From NCBI GenBank assembly GCA_963693285.1, contig OY848918.1, positions 8,869,156-8,933,155 on the forward strand: DNA of 64,000 bases, read 5' to 3'. Shown here one piece after another: positions 22,294 to 33,799 of the stretch. The notes below the pieces were generated by a model that was given only the letters and a program-made list of their open reading frames with translations, did no database searches and had not been told where the DNA came from. The DNA is from Xestospongia muta. Taxonomy: Eukaryota; Porifera; Demospongiae; Haplosclerida; Petrosiidae. Position 1 is the first letter of the stretch. Each line of letters opens with the position of its first letter. The position numbers and the translations under genes were made by a program.

Positions 22294-23109
22294 TCACTTT
22301 TTTCGCTTAACTTTCATTTCCGTGAAGCTTAAAGAATAATAGTTCTTTTTCCAATGATACCAGATCACACCATCAGCATAGGAAGTATGAACACCACTCA
22401 AATATAAACCATTTAAATTAGAACTGTGACATTTTTTATACCACCATCCTCCTTTGTAGTGTACAGCACAATTACCATTGTTATATATATCATTATCACG
22501 ATCTTTTGTTGTAAATTTCTGTCCATTATGTCCCTGAAGACTATCTCCAGCATCTCCACTATATCCACCCACTAGTAATTTGTACATTGTGTCAGAGTCC
22601 CCTACATCAAATATGGAATATTTAGCATATCTCTTATTACCACTAAAATCATGAAGGTCAACACGTAGAGTGGTATTGAGAGTAGTGAGATGATGAATTT
22701 TGTTGAGACCTAGCCAAAACTCTCCATCAAGGTCCCCAAATCCACTAAGGTAATCACTCCAGCCACGATAGAAGTTTACAGTACCATCCATTCTCCTCTG
22801 GAAGACAGTCCAGCCACCACCATCAGTCTCCATGTCACAATAGACCTAAATAGATTATGTTTTAAGTCATTTGAATATAACGGAGTACCTTAAAAGCAGG
22901 TAGATGATCAGGTTTGATAGTATATATACCATTACATGTGTGACCTTGTTCATAGTAGTCTTGACAGTCACGAGAAACTATACAACCTGAAAAAGATACA
23001 TTACATGATGTCCATTACATGTAAACTACATAACTTTATCATCTTTATCTCCTGGTGTAGGACAGGATACAACAAGAGTGATGTAACACACAAAGAATGT
23101 CAAATACAT
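22294..23109 (-). CDS. FReD7: fibrinogen-related gene with a damaged splice donor
   Basis: Exons by homology are 23034-23109, 22889-22986 and 22294-22845 (241 residues if spliced as in sisters). The first-exon donor reads AAAG|TTATGT where all sisters have AAAG|GTATGT (or GTACGT in FReD8). The only adjacent GT would shorten exon 1 by one base and shift the frame. The coding exons are otherwise clean: QGHNGQKF, WWYKKCHSSN, SGVHTSY, and VIWYHWKKNYYS with Ile replacing the usual Asn of VNW. The ancestral ATG is GTG, so translation would start at 23109. It is either a young pseudogene, a gene using another splice route, or a sequencing error. The domain is nearly identical to FReD9. Confidence 0.7.
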
Positions 23110-23183
23110 TAAGTACTTCACCTTGTTTGTTGTCCTGTACAGCTTGTATCAGTTAAAATGATAAATGCCTGACAGTGGCCATC

Positions 23184-23193
23184 CCTTTATATA
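23184..23193 (-). promoter_or_regulatory. TATA box of FReD7
   Basis: TATATAAAGG on the minus strand, 75 bp upstream of the ATG. Confidence 0.7.
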
Positions 23194-24589
23194 GTTTATG
23201 TGAACAGTTATTATATTGGAGTGAGTCTCGTGCCTACTAACTGTGTCTGGGTATTGGACTAATGTAATAATAGGCTATTCATGTCATACTGTTACATAAT
23301 TTGGGTTGTAACAGGCTTTGTTATATATAGTAATTTATATTAATATTGTTATAGTCAATCAAAATGCAATTGTGTTGGAGTAGACTAGTTGTCTACAACA
23401 AAACTCTTTTGAACAAAAACTTGTGAGTATAACCTTTACCTTTGCTGAACTTTAGCAAATCATAGTGAGTACAACCAGGTCAGAGGATACTATTACTAGT
23501 ATATGTAATAGTTGTTTTCATGCTATGTCAAGTTATATCTATAATATAAATTGAAGTTCACAACTATTACATACATGTAGATGCTATTATTCAATTTAAT
23601 ATCAGATTATGCATTACTCAATTTACTGAGAATAATATCTGCAATATCTACCATATTGACAAATACCATCAATCAAGACAACAAATGTTAAAGTTATCTA
23701 ATAGGACTCTTAAATGAGTGTAATGTACATAGTATATTTATAAGAGTGTGTGTAATTAGTAACTGTAGTGATGCTTTTATTAAACAACATGGATTCCATT
23801 GTGGTATACTAGTACTTAATATTTCTGGTGGAAATACAAGATCTTATATCATGCCAATTTATGAGCAGTTGCAAACAAGTTAATTGTTACTATTTAAATG
23901 AAACATGGACTATGCTCGAAGGTAAATGATTAAGTTTTATATATACAACTACATGTATGACCTGTTCATAGATGTCCTGACAGTTTTGAGAAACTTCACA
24001 GTTTGAAAAACAAATGTCAAATTATGTCATTGTATGTCATACAACACACAAGAGTGATGTAACACACAAAGTATACCAAAAACTGTGAATTAGCACTATC
24101 AAGTATATGAAGAAGCAATTCTTTATATAATGATGAGCACTAGTTGTTGTTTATTTATTAAACATGAGATATCTTTTAATTGTTAAGATATGTACTGCAT
24201 GCACTTTAAAATTGATATGTTATTTTAACAACTAAATATAATTTATACTTTACATGGATGGATTACTATCCAATCTAACTTTATGTAAACTACTCACTAT
24301 ATAGTTTGTTGCTTTGTAATAGTATATCATATCAACAAATTATATAATGCAATTTTAGGAGTGCATAAATAATATCATGAAACATGGATTTGGGTCAAGA
24401 TCAGCATATGAATAGGATCCCATGTTATCAAATATATACTTATTATAAAATATTTTCTCAATATATCTTCTATGATCTGTTTACAATTCATCATAATTAA
24501 ATGAAGAGGATGTTATCAGAATCTTTGATGACATTAGTGGTCAGGATTAGTCTTAAGAGTTTCTAGGTACACTCAGCAGGCTCTCCTCC
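23194..24589. other. Inter-unit spacer upstream of FReD7
   Basis: Recurrent spacer, a FReD relic at about 23920-24090, a MITE-like half (about 24215-24350), and the leader block to minisatellite A. No gene is recognised. Confidence 0.6.
23920..24090 (-). pseudogene. Relic of FReD exons 1-2
   Basis: TGTATGACCTGTTCATAGATG-type, CCTGACAGTTTTGAGAAAC and ACACACAAAGTATACC segments match intact exons 2 and 1. There is no open frame. Confidence 0.5.
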
Positions 24590-25018
24590 TGTGACTTCAA
24601 TAGTCATGTGCTAAGGATTCTAATGAAGGAGTGTGACTTCAATAGTCATGTGCTAAGGATTCTAATGAAGGAGTGTGACTTCAGTAGTCATGTGCTAAGG
24701 ATTCTAATGAAGGAGTGTGACTTCAGTAGTCATGTGCTAAGGATTCTAATGAAGGAGTGTGACTTCAGTAGTCATGTGCTAAGGATTCTAATGAAGGAGT
24801 GTGACTTCAATAGTCATGTGCTAAGGATTCTAATGAAGGAGTGTGACTTCAGTAGTCATGTGCTAAGGATTCTAATAGTGGAGTGTGAGTTCAATAGTCA
24901 AGTGCTAAGAATTCTGATGAAGGAGTTTGATTTCAATAGTCATGTGCTAAGGTTTCTAATGAAGGAGTGTGACTTCAATACTCAGGTGTTAAGGGTTCTA
25001 ATTAAAGAGTGTGACTTA
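24590..25018. repeat. Minisatellite A array, about 10 copies
   Basis: Units carry AATAGTCAT or AGTAGTCAT variants in runs, showing recent local expansion. The right end has the same series of diverged units as 6433-6779 (AGTGGAGTGTGAGTT, then GAGTTTGATTTC, then CAATACTCAGG), so the two arrays share a recent ancestor. Confidence 0.95.
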
Positions 25019-25165
25019 ATGGGATATTCCGAAACTACACTTTCAGTGTCTTGTTGTTCATATGAAGCTCTTGATGTTTGTACAGGATATGAACCAGCCC
25101 CATGTTGTGAACGACACTGTGTTTCCAGTACTAATTCAATGTATTGTATTGGTGTTGATCTAGCT
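25019..25165 (+). pseudogene. Detached, 3'-truncated last exon of the DBH-like gene
   Basis: Matches the last exon up to CIGVDL, then jumps to a sequence that normally lies about 170 bp further downstream (CTACAATTGTATAACC), so the hydrophobic tail is deleted. The frame is open through from minisatellite A. Confidence 0.8.
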
Positions 25166-25614
25166 ACAATTGTATAACCTAATACAAAATCCCAGTATTT
25201 TTAATTACTCAATATTTGAACTTCAGTCCATGTATAGTCATTCTCCTCTTAGTATAGTAAAACCTAGTCTGATTGACAATTCCTTAGTAAAGTGAGAACA
25301 ATTAACCACCACCCACAGGGTAGTCTATTAGAGGGGAGGATACTATGAAGGGTTTGTGAAGAATAAGATATAACATTAGGTCTGAACATGATTTGAGAAT
25401 TCTGGTTTGACTTCTGTTTGACATATGCTACAGTCTTGCATGACATGGAATATATATTTATTAGAATAATTGTCACAATGAAAATAGTTGCAAAAATTTA
25501 AGTATCAATTTTATCCTTTAAACTAACCAAAATATTCTAAAAGAATGAAAAATCCAAAATTATACTGTGTGTGTATTTTTATCAACAAAAGTTTTTTATT
25601 TAATAGTCAAATTG
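25166..25614. other. Convergent spacer before FReD8
   Basis: Shortened version of the convergent spacer, close to 7130-7564. It contains a reduced FReD 3' block and no gene. Confidence 0.55.
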
Positions 25615-26440
25615 TCAATTTTTGTGCTTAACTTTCATCTCTGTGAAGCTTAAAGAATAATAATACTTTTTCCAATAACGCCAGTTCACACCATCAGCAT
25701 AGGAAGTATGAGTACCACTCAAATATAAACCATTTAAATTAGATTCATGACATACATCATACCACCATCCTCCTTTGTAGAGTACAGCACAATTACCATT
25801 GTTATATATATCATTATCACGATCTTTTGTTGTAAATTTCTGCCCATTATGTCTATTAAGACTATCTCCAGCATCTCCACTATATCCACCCACTAGTAAT
25901 TTGTACATTGTGTCAGAGTCCCCTACATCAAATATGGAATATTTAGCATATCTCTTATTACCACTAAAATCATGAAGGTCAACACGTAGAGTGGTATTGA
26001 GAGTAGTGAGACGATGAATTTTGTTGAGACCTAGCCAAAACTCTCCATCAAGGTCCCCAAATCCACTAAGGTAATCACTCCAGCCACGATAGAAGTTTAC
26101 AGTACCATCCATTCTCCTCTGGAAGACAGTCCAGCCACCACCATCAGTCTCCATGTCACAATAGACCTAAATAGATTATGTTTTAAGTCATTTAATTATA
26201 ATAGATACCTTAAAAGCAGGTAGATGATCAGGTTTGATAGTATATGTACCATTACATGTGTGAACTTGTTCATAGTAGTCTTGACAGTCACGAAAAACTA
26301 TACAACCTGAAAAGACACATTACATGATGTCCATTACATGTAAGGTACGTACCTTTATCATTATTGTCTCCTGGTGTAGGACAGGATACAACAAGAGCGA
26401 TATAACACACAAAGAATGCCAAATACATTAGGTTCTTCAT
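25615..26440 (-). CDS. FReD8: secreted fibrinogen-related protein
   Basis: Exons 26353-26440, 26209-26306 and 25615-26166, giving 245 residues beginning MKNLMYLAFFVCYIALVVSC, the same signal peptide as FReD2. Exon 2 has RDCQ preceded by FRD (VFRDCQ) and VHTCNG in place of GHTCNG. Pocket residues are NRHNGQKF, WWYDVCHESN, SGTHTSY and NWRYWKKYYYS, the most distinct WWY..CH loop of the set. Its promoter is the transposon-free counterpart of the FReD2 promoter. Confidence 0.88.
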
Positions 26441-26487
26441 CCTGGTGTCTAGCACAGCTTGTATCTGATAAAATGACAGTGGCCATC

Positions 26488-26497
26488 CCTTTATATA
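26488..26497 (-). promoter_or_regulatory. TATA box of FReD8, beside the empty transposon site
   Basis: TATATAAAGG on the minus strand, 48 bp upstream of the ATG. It is followed by a single TTAA, the empty equivalent of the FReD2 insertion site. Confidence 0.75.
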
Positions 26498-26601
26498 GTT
26501 TAAGGAAATAGTTATAAAATAACCTGTTGGAGTACTCACAGGTCATGTAATAATAATCTCGTGCCCACTCACTGTTGGTGTCTGACATTGGACTAATTTA
26601 A

Positions 26602-27080
26602 TAACAAACTATTCATGTGCAAAGGACATACTGTTACACACACCTGTGAATGGATTGTAACAGTCTTTTTGATGTAACAGGAAATTTAGATCAATGTTGT
26701 TATAGTCTATCAAAGTCTGAAATAACTATCCATTACTTGTGTCAGAGTAGACTAATTGTCTATTATTCATATATGTGCAAAAGGATATACTGTTACACAC
26801 ACCTGTGAATGGATTGTAACAGGCTTTCTGATGTAACAGGAAATTTAGATCAATGTTGTTATAGTCTATCAAAGTCTGAAATAACTATCCATTACTTGTG
26901 TCAGAGTAGACTAATTGTCTATTATTCTTGTATATGCAAAAAGACATACTGTTACACACACCTGTGAATGGATTGTAACAGGCTGTCTGATGTAACAGGA
27001 AATTTAGATCAATGTTGTTATAGTCTATCAAAGTGTAAAATAACTATCCATTTACTTGTGTTGGAGTAGACTAATTGTCT
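26602..27080. repeat. Tandem repeat of about 159 bp, three copies
   Basis: The segment from TTCATGTGCAAA through GTTACACACACCTG to GACTAATTGTCTA recurs at 159-160 bp spacing (CTAATTGTCT at 26752, 26911 and 27071). The sequence occurs once in the upstream regions of the other FReD units. Confidence 0.9.
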
Positions 27081-28191
27081 ACAATAAAATCTCTGAGCAA
27101 ACCTTGTGAGCATAACCTTTACCTTTGCTGAACTTTAGCAAAACATTGTGAGTACAACCAGGTGGTCAGAGGATACCATAACTAGTACATGTAATAGTTG
27201 TTTTCATGCTATGTCAAGTTGTATCTATAATATAAATTGAAGTTCATAACAATTACATACATGTAGATACTATTATTCAATTTAATATCAGATTATGCAT
27301 TACTCAATTTACTGAGAATAATATCTGCAATATATACCATATTGACAAATACCATCAATCAAGACAACAAATGTTAAAGTTATCTAATAGGACTCTTAAA
27401 TGAGTGTAATGTACATAGTATATTTATAAGAGTGTGTGTAATTAGTAACTGTAGTGATGCTTTTATTAAACAACATGGATTCCATTGTGGTATACGAGTA
27501 CTTAATATTTCTGGTGGAAATACAAGATCTTATATTATTCCAATTTATGAGCAGTTGCAAACAAGTTAATTGTTACTATTTAAATGAAACATGGACTATG
27601 CCGAAGGTAAATGATTAAGTTTTATATATACAACTACATGTATGATCTGTTTGTAGATGTCCTGACAGTTTTGAAAACTTCACAGCCTGAAAAAGAAGTG
27701 TCAAATGATGTCATTGTATGTCATACAACACACAAAAGTGATGTAACACACAAAGAATGCCAAAAACTGTGAATTAGCACTATCAAGTATATGAACAACC
27801 AATTCTTTATATAATGATGAGCACTAGTTGTTGTTTATTTATTAAACATGAAATATAACATGCTTTTAATTGTTAAGATATATACTGCATGCACTTTAAA
27901 AATGATATGTTATTTTAACAACTAAATATCATATCAACAAATTATATAATGCATTTTTAGGAGTGGATAAATAATATCATGAAACATGGATGTGGGTCAA
28001 GATCAGCATATGAATAGGATCCCATGTTATCAAATATATACTTATTATAAAATATTTTCTCAATATATCTTATATGATCTGTTTACAATTCATCATAATG
28101 AAATGAAGAGGATGTTATCAGAATCTTTGATGACATTAGTGATCAGGATTAGTCTTAAGAGTTTCTAGGTACACTTAGCAGGCTCTCCTCC
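27081..28191. other. Inter-unit spacer at the left end of the receptor block
   Basis: Recurrent spacer with one or two minisatellite B units, a FReD relic at about 27600-27770, and the leader block of minisatellite A. No gene is recognised. Confidence 0.6.
27600..27770 (-). pseudogene. Relic of FReD exons 1-2
   Basis: CCTGACAGTTTTGAAAAC and ACACACAAAGAATGCC match intact exons. There is no open frame. Confidence 0.5.
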
Positions 28192-28301
28192 TGTGACTTC
28201 AATAGTCATGTGCTAAGGATTCTAATGAAGGAGTGTGACTTCAGTAGTCATGTGCTAAGGATTCTAATGAAGGAGTGTGACTTCAATAGTCATCTGCTAA
28301 G
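28192..28301. repeat. Minisatellite A array, about 2.5 copies
   Basis: Short array that ends in unrelated sequence leading into a receptor pseudogene. It marks the left border of the receptor block within the FReD array; a second array at 40424 marks the right border. Confidence 0.9.
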
Positions 28302-28474
28302 ATTTTCCACAACTTTGTTCTGATATCTTAACTAATATTAACAAAACATTGTTTGTTTTATAATTTACTGCTTACTTAACTAGCAATTACTTTAAAATAT
28401 TACTTTGTTGTAGCTGTGACTATTAGTCCATATGACTCGAATATAGGTGATAGTCTATTAATTAACAGTTCATT

Positions 28475-29200
28475 TTTCTAGTTCCTAGCGGTCCTCCATC
28501 TAATGTGATGGCATATATTTTAAATGAGACTGGACTATGTCATCACAAACTAATGAATATGTCATTGTCATTAACTCTACTACTGGAGTAGGTACCAACA
28601 AGATAATATCTACTACAGAACATGAAGTTATAATCAATGGACTAACATTGAGTACATATAACATCAGTGTGTACTCATATAAAGATCTTCCTTCAATTAA
28701 TAGTACACAAACCATGTCAAGATTTTATGGTAAGTTCATATTTGACTGAAATAATAATTAATCTCTGATCCATTTTTAAATCAGTAAGTACAATCTATAT
28801 AATTTGCATTAATACAGGTACATTCTATGTACAAGACCTGACTGTAACTAAAAATGAAATAAACATGTGTGTCTATCAACTAGCAATGTTTAGACTTCAA
28901 CAGGTTAGACTACTATCACATTTGTTATTTTTGTATGTTTATTAAATTAACAACATCAACTCTGATAGCTAGTATATCATGTATGTCAATCGATATCAAT
29001 CAAGATACATGTGAAGAAAATCAGTTATACTTAATAGCAAGTATATGCTTTACCATATACTGTTAATATCTACAAGTTTCTCATATATATACATCATTTA
29101 GACAAAGCAAAGTCAGTCTTAATGAATCACCTAATTTAACAAGACCTCCTGAAATAGTATATGTCACTGTATCAAAATGTGACTACATTGAAAGGAGACA
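28475..29200 (+). pseudogene. Decayed Ig/FN3 receptor fragment
   Basis: An FN3-like exon starts GPPSNVMAYILNETG, then loses frame (a deletion before MSSQTNEYVIVINS), and continues EVIINGLTLSTYNISVYSYK. Next, near 28820, comes a match to the membrane-proximal exon of the intact receptor (TFYVQDLTVTKNEI). Around 29025-29070 is a remnant similar to the tail region at 39560-39620. No continuous coding is possible. Confidence 0.6.
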
Positions 29201-29638
29201 TTTCTAACTGATTTGTAACATACATGCAGATTTCAATATGTGTACTTATACCTTAATATGTACCCACATCAGCTTACAGGTGATGTTTCATGTATATGTT
29301 TTGTTCAGTATTAACAAGTCATTGTATCCATGTTCATACTAGAAGTTATCAGTATTAATTAATTGGTATCATAATCATAATCATAAACAATGTAAGATAA
29401 ATTTTAATAATTTACTCCATGAACACTGTCTTAAAGATATTTACTATATGAGTCATCACTTTGTTTTGCTTCAAAGCTCATGTACTTTTTAATAAAGATA
29501 CAGGACAGTGTAACAAAGTTCATGTGAAACCATATCACAGGGGAAATGATAATGAGATTCATAGATAGTGTCTATGATTTTATTACTGTAGGCTGATACT
29601 TCTAGTTAGGCTAACTTCAACAGAGTGTTACGAGCAAG
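29201..29638. other. Spacer upstream of the Ig/FN3 receptor
   Basis: AT-rich, non-coding, with a segment (TATTAATTAATTGGTATCAT and neighbours, about 29350-29400) that recurs at about 32670-32720. No clear TATA box is seen. Confidence 0.5.
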
Positions 29639-32243
29639 ATGAAGATTGGTTTTGTTTTTTATATTACAAGTTTATTTTCTACTTCACTATGCTGTCATTA
29701 TGGATGTAAGATTATTCTAGAAATATAGAACAACCAAATATTTTATTTGCTTCAGCTATTAAGTCATATCCTTACTCTACTACTGTCAGTCTTGGTCAAC
29801 AAGCTTACTTCTATTGTCGTGGTCGTGGTTCATATCTCTACTGGTTTATTGATGGAGTTAATTCTGATAATATGACGACTGTAGAGTTAGAAACTAGAGG
29901 AATTAGTTTTAGTGGACGCTACAATCGATATCCTCCATACAAATATAGGTGTGCTACTCAACGTTCACATTTATACATGACTGGTAATTGTCTTAATAAT
30001 AATACTGAAGTATACTGTGTCATTCTTGGTGATGAACCTCCTCCTTCTGGTGGTAATACTACAAGTTCTCCTGCATTATTGACTGTACAAGGTTACTAAC
30101 ATATCTTTGTTTGAAGTTCGAAATGCCTTCCTATAGGTGATCCAGTACTTGTCTCAGACCTCAAAGTATTCTCAACTGCTTCTAACAGTTTATTTATATC
30201 TTGGAGTGTTCATCCTGTTGTTAATGATAATACTACATTGATATTGTCTATTACAGATACTAATAATACTACCAATATTACTGTAAAGTTGACAGGGACT
30301 AACAATGTTTTCAAATATACTGAAGATACTCCTAATTTTTGTAATGTGTATAACTTTACTCTTTTGCCAGGAAATTTGTATGCTGGTTGTAATCAGTCAA
30401 AATCTATGGAAGTTTTTTTTGTCACAGGTATATACATGTACTATAAACTCTTAACATATTTTAATATCAATAAACTGGTTGTCTTAACCTATCGTGGATA
30501 TTTTGGTTGCATATCTCCCCACAAAATACATTAAATACATAGTCCTTACATATTGCATATAAGACACTGAAAGCAATAATCATTACACTGTTTCCTGAGT
30601 GATAAATTGATTGACACTTGACGATCATATAGTTAATTATTAGAGCTACAAAGACTCTGTTCAACATCTCATTAGCAGCTACTAAATTTTATGGATGCTG
30701 AGCCTCACTGTGAGAGTTGTCATTATGGAATCATTATTAGGATAGTCCTGCATACACAACATACATGTTTATTCTGAGAACTCATTTATTGTAGTAAATG
30801 AATTGTCAATTCCATAGTAATTAGCAATCAATAACAGTATATGTTGAAAACATTATAAAAAGGTTTGTAAATGAACATAAAGTGACCATAAGTTAGTTTT
30901 AACAGTGATAGTAATCAAAACAGTAGTGTTTACTAAAATTATGTTTTTGCTACTTGTAACCTTATAACCATATATTGGTTAAATCAACAAATCAGTGTAT
31001 ACAAGAAATTAATATATGTTTAGTGTTATGAATTGACTACAAATTGTTGATATAATTTATAATTGTTTCAATTTACAGAATTACCCATAAAGCCAAAGAT
31101 AGTTGGAGTTACTTTAAATAGCAACAGTTCAATTGCAGTAGAATTTCAAGTAAGCAAAGGAAAGAATTAATTTGAAAATATTCTCATTAGTTTGCTGAGA
31201 GTCATTGTCCTAACTTACAACAAAACTCAATTCAGTTTCTGCTCACTGGAGCTGGAGATAACATGAACATGAATACCTCAAATATTTTTTCCTGGGAAGA
31301 TATAACATTAAAAAATGAAACATACCAAATAATATGGAGAGTACAACTTCAAAAAGAATTTATGTACTATTTGAATATAATAGCACAAAATTCTTTAGGA
31401 GTGACAATTTCTGAAGCATTTCAAATTAGTAAGTAAAATCATTTCTTATTATATTAATATGTATATGGTATATATCTCATTTCAAAGGTACATTTGAAGT
31501 TAAAGACATAAATATCACTAGAAATGGAACATACATGTGTTTGACATGTGTCTATCAACAGTCATCTAATACTGGATGTATTGTACTGGTCATCTCACCA
31601 GTATCATCTACTATATTATTAGATGTAACTATTGATAGATGTCTATCTCCCTCAGTAAATGGAACATACATGTTATATGGATATGATAAGAGAGATAATG
31701 GAGAGAGAAGTTTAAAATATGCAGTTATAAAGGAATTTGTTGTGGACTGGAGTATTTCAGAAAATCAAATTTTCTGTTCATCACCCTTAACTGGAATAAC
31801 ATATATTAGTTCTGTTGCTGAAACATCAAATACTGGTGTCAACTTGTGTATGAGTAATACACTGACTACTTCTTCACAAAGTTAGCATAATAAATAAGAC
31901 CAAACTATAAGTATTACATTATTATTTTATTACAGCACAAGGACTAGATAGTGTAATTTTAGGAGTGTTTTTTGGTTTAGCGGTGCTAGCGTTTCTTGTT
32001 GTTTTAACATTATTGATAGTACTACTCCTCAGAAATAAGAAAAGGAAAGGTAAAATACTAACATATAGCTACTAATACTTTTTACTTTCACGTTCTACAG
32101 ACTATAATGTTGAGTCAGTCAAGACAGAAACTAATGCAGCTTATGAAATGACTAAATTTAGAGATGTGCAGCAAACCACCAATACCTATGATAACACACC
32201 TCATCCACACCCACCACAAACATTGTATGGGAATGTTAACTAG
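29639..32243 (+). CDS. Ig/FN3-like type I membrane receptor with YxN motifs (complete)
   Basis: Eight exons: 29639-29705, 29756-30091, 30137-30427, 31079-31149, 31191-31428, 31488-31880, 31936-32049, 32101-32243. They have consistent phases and 550 codons plus stop. A signal peptide (MKIGFVFYITSLFSTSLC) is followed by an Ig-like domain (AYFYCRGRGSYLYWFIDG ... EVYCVILG), an FN3-like domain, a second FN3-like part split over two exons, and a membrane-proximal module with several cysteines. Then come one transmembrane helix (VILGVFFGLAVLAFLVVLTL), a basic stop-transfer (RNKKRK) and a 47-residue tail. The tail has tyrosines in DYNVE, AYEMT, TYDNT and LYGNV; the last two fit the YxN consensus bound by Grb2-type SH2 domains. 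Many N-glycosylation sites are present. It is probably a cell-surface recognition receptor; the ligand is unknown. Confidence 0.8.
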
Positions 32244-32744
32244 CAGTAAATAGCTACTTCAGAAATATTTTAATTTTGACTTAGTATATAATTTGCATAC
32301 AATGTCCTATACTTTTAACACTAATTTAATACACATACATTAAATTTGTTATTGATGTTACTACAGTCATGTTATCTGTAATATCTCACATGATGAATAC
32401 TATGTTCTTTGTGCCCTCCTTCATTGATCATGGATGAACTGTGTAATACAGAGTAGTGAGAGTAAACAGTCGTAATATGATAACACATTGTATAAACACT
32501 CTATTTATATTGCTATAGATGATTTTGACGTAGATGTAGATTTACCTAAGCACATACATGTAACATCATCAGCTTGCAGCTGGTGATGTCACATGTATAT
32601 TTTCTGTTCAGTATCAACAAGTCAATGTCTCAATATTCATGCTTATAAGTCAATGTTACATATGACATTAGTATTAATTAATTGGTATCATAATATAATA
32701 ATCATAAACAATGTATAATTTTCTAAGAGAATTTTCTGAATTAT
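32244..32744. other. Spacer between the receptor and its decayed copy
   Basis: 3' flank of the receptor. The segment near 32560-32720 (ATCAGCTTGCAGCTGGTGATG-type, then TATTAATTAATTGG) repeats sequence from about 29270-29400. No gene. Confidence 0.5.
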
Positions 32745-33390
32745 AGTCATCTAATACTGGATATATGGTATTGGTCATCTCACCAGTATTATCTACTATA
32801 TTATTAGATGTAACTATTGAAAGATGTCTATCACCCTCAGTAAATGAAACATATATATTATATGGATATGATAAGAGAGATAATATGCTGTTGTAAAGGA
32901 ATTTGTGGTGGATTGGATTGACTTAGAATATGCAATTACTTCTTCATCACCTCAAGCTGATATGACATATTTTGATAGTGTCATGAACCGCTAACTACTG
33001 ATATCAACTTGATTACTAGTACATCAATGACCTCTTCACAAGATCAATAAAATATATAAGAATCATATTGTATATTGTTGTTTATAGCACAAGGAACAAT
33101 TAGTGCAGTTTTGGTACATTATTTAGATTTGTAGTAATAGCACTGTTTACTGTTTTAGTATTATTGTTAGTATTTCTCTTTGGAAAGAAGAAAACCAAAA
33201 GTAAATATAATCATAGTTATAAACACAATTAACTTTCATTTCTACAGAATATTACAACAATAATGTTGACTCACTCAAGATAGAAACAAATGCAGCTTAA
33301 GAAATGACCAAATTTACAGATATGCAGCAATCCACCAATACCTATGATAACACACCTCAATTCACACCCACCACAAGTACTGTATGAGAA
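32745..33390 (+). pseudogene. Decayed copy of the receptor's last three exons
   Basis: Matches the membrane-proximal exon from SSNTGY onward, then the transmembrane exon (about 33088-33200) and the tail exon (about 33247-33390). There are frameshifts after DKRDN, a stop inside the transmembrane region (TTTAGATTTGTAG), and AAYEM changed to AA-stop in the tail. It is older than the copy at 33800. Confidence 0.8.
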
Positions 33391-33799
33391 TATTAACCTT
33401 AACCTGTATTAATAAGGAACAATATGTAGGCTTATTTGAACTAGATGTTGGTATATAATTTGTATACAATGTCCTATCACTAACTTATTTGAAGTTTTAA
33501 TCCAGTTTACTCACAATGATCTTTTGATTGAATATATCAGGAGCACATGTAACACATTTTTCTTTTATACTATAGTAGTCTTGTTGGGTGAAAACTAAGT
33601 GTTCTGTGATTGAATCAAATTGCCAGAAATATAGAACTAATCCCATTCAGATAATACATTTAAAACATTTTCATTGACCAAAAAAAAGCACTCATCATAT
33701 TTCCTTTGTTAGTTTCCAGTCTGACATCAATGTAATTACAATTGATTAAAATCTAATTTTATATTCATGTGATGAACATCAAACAAACTGTTAATTTTA

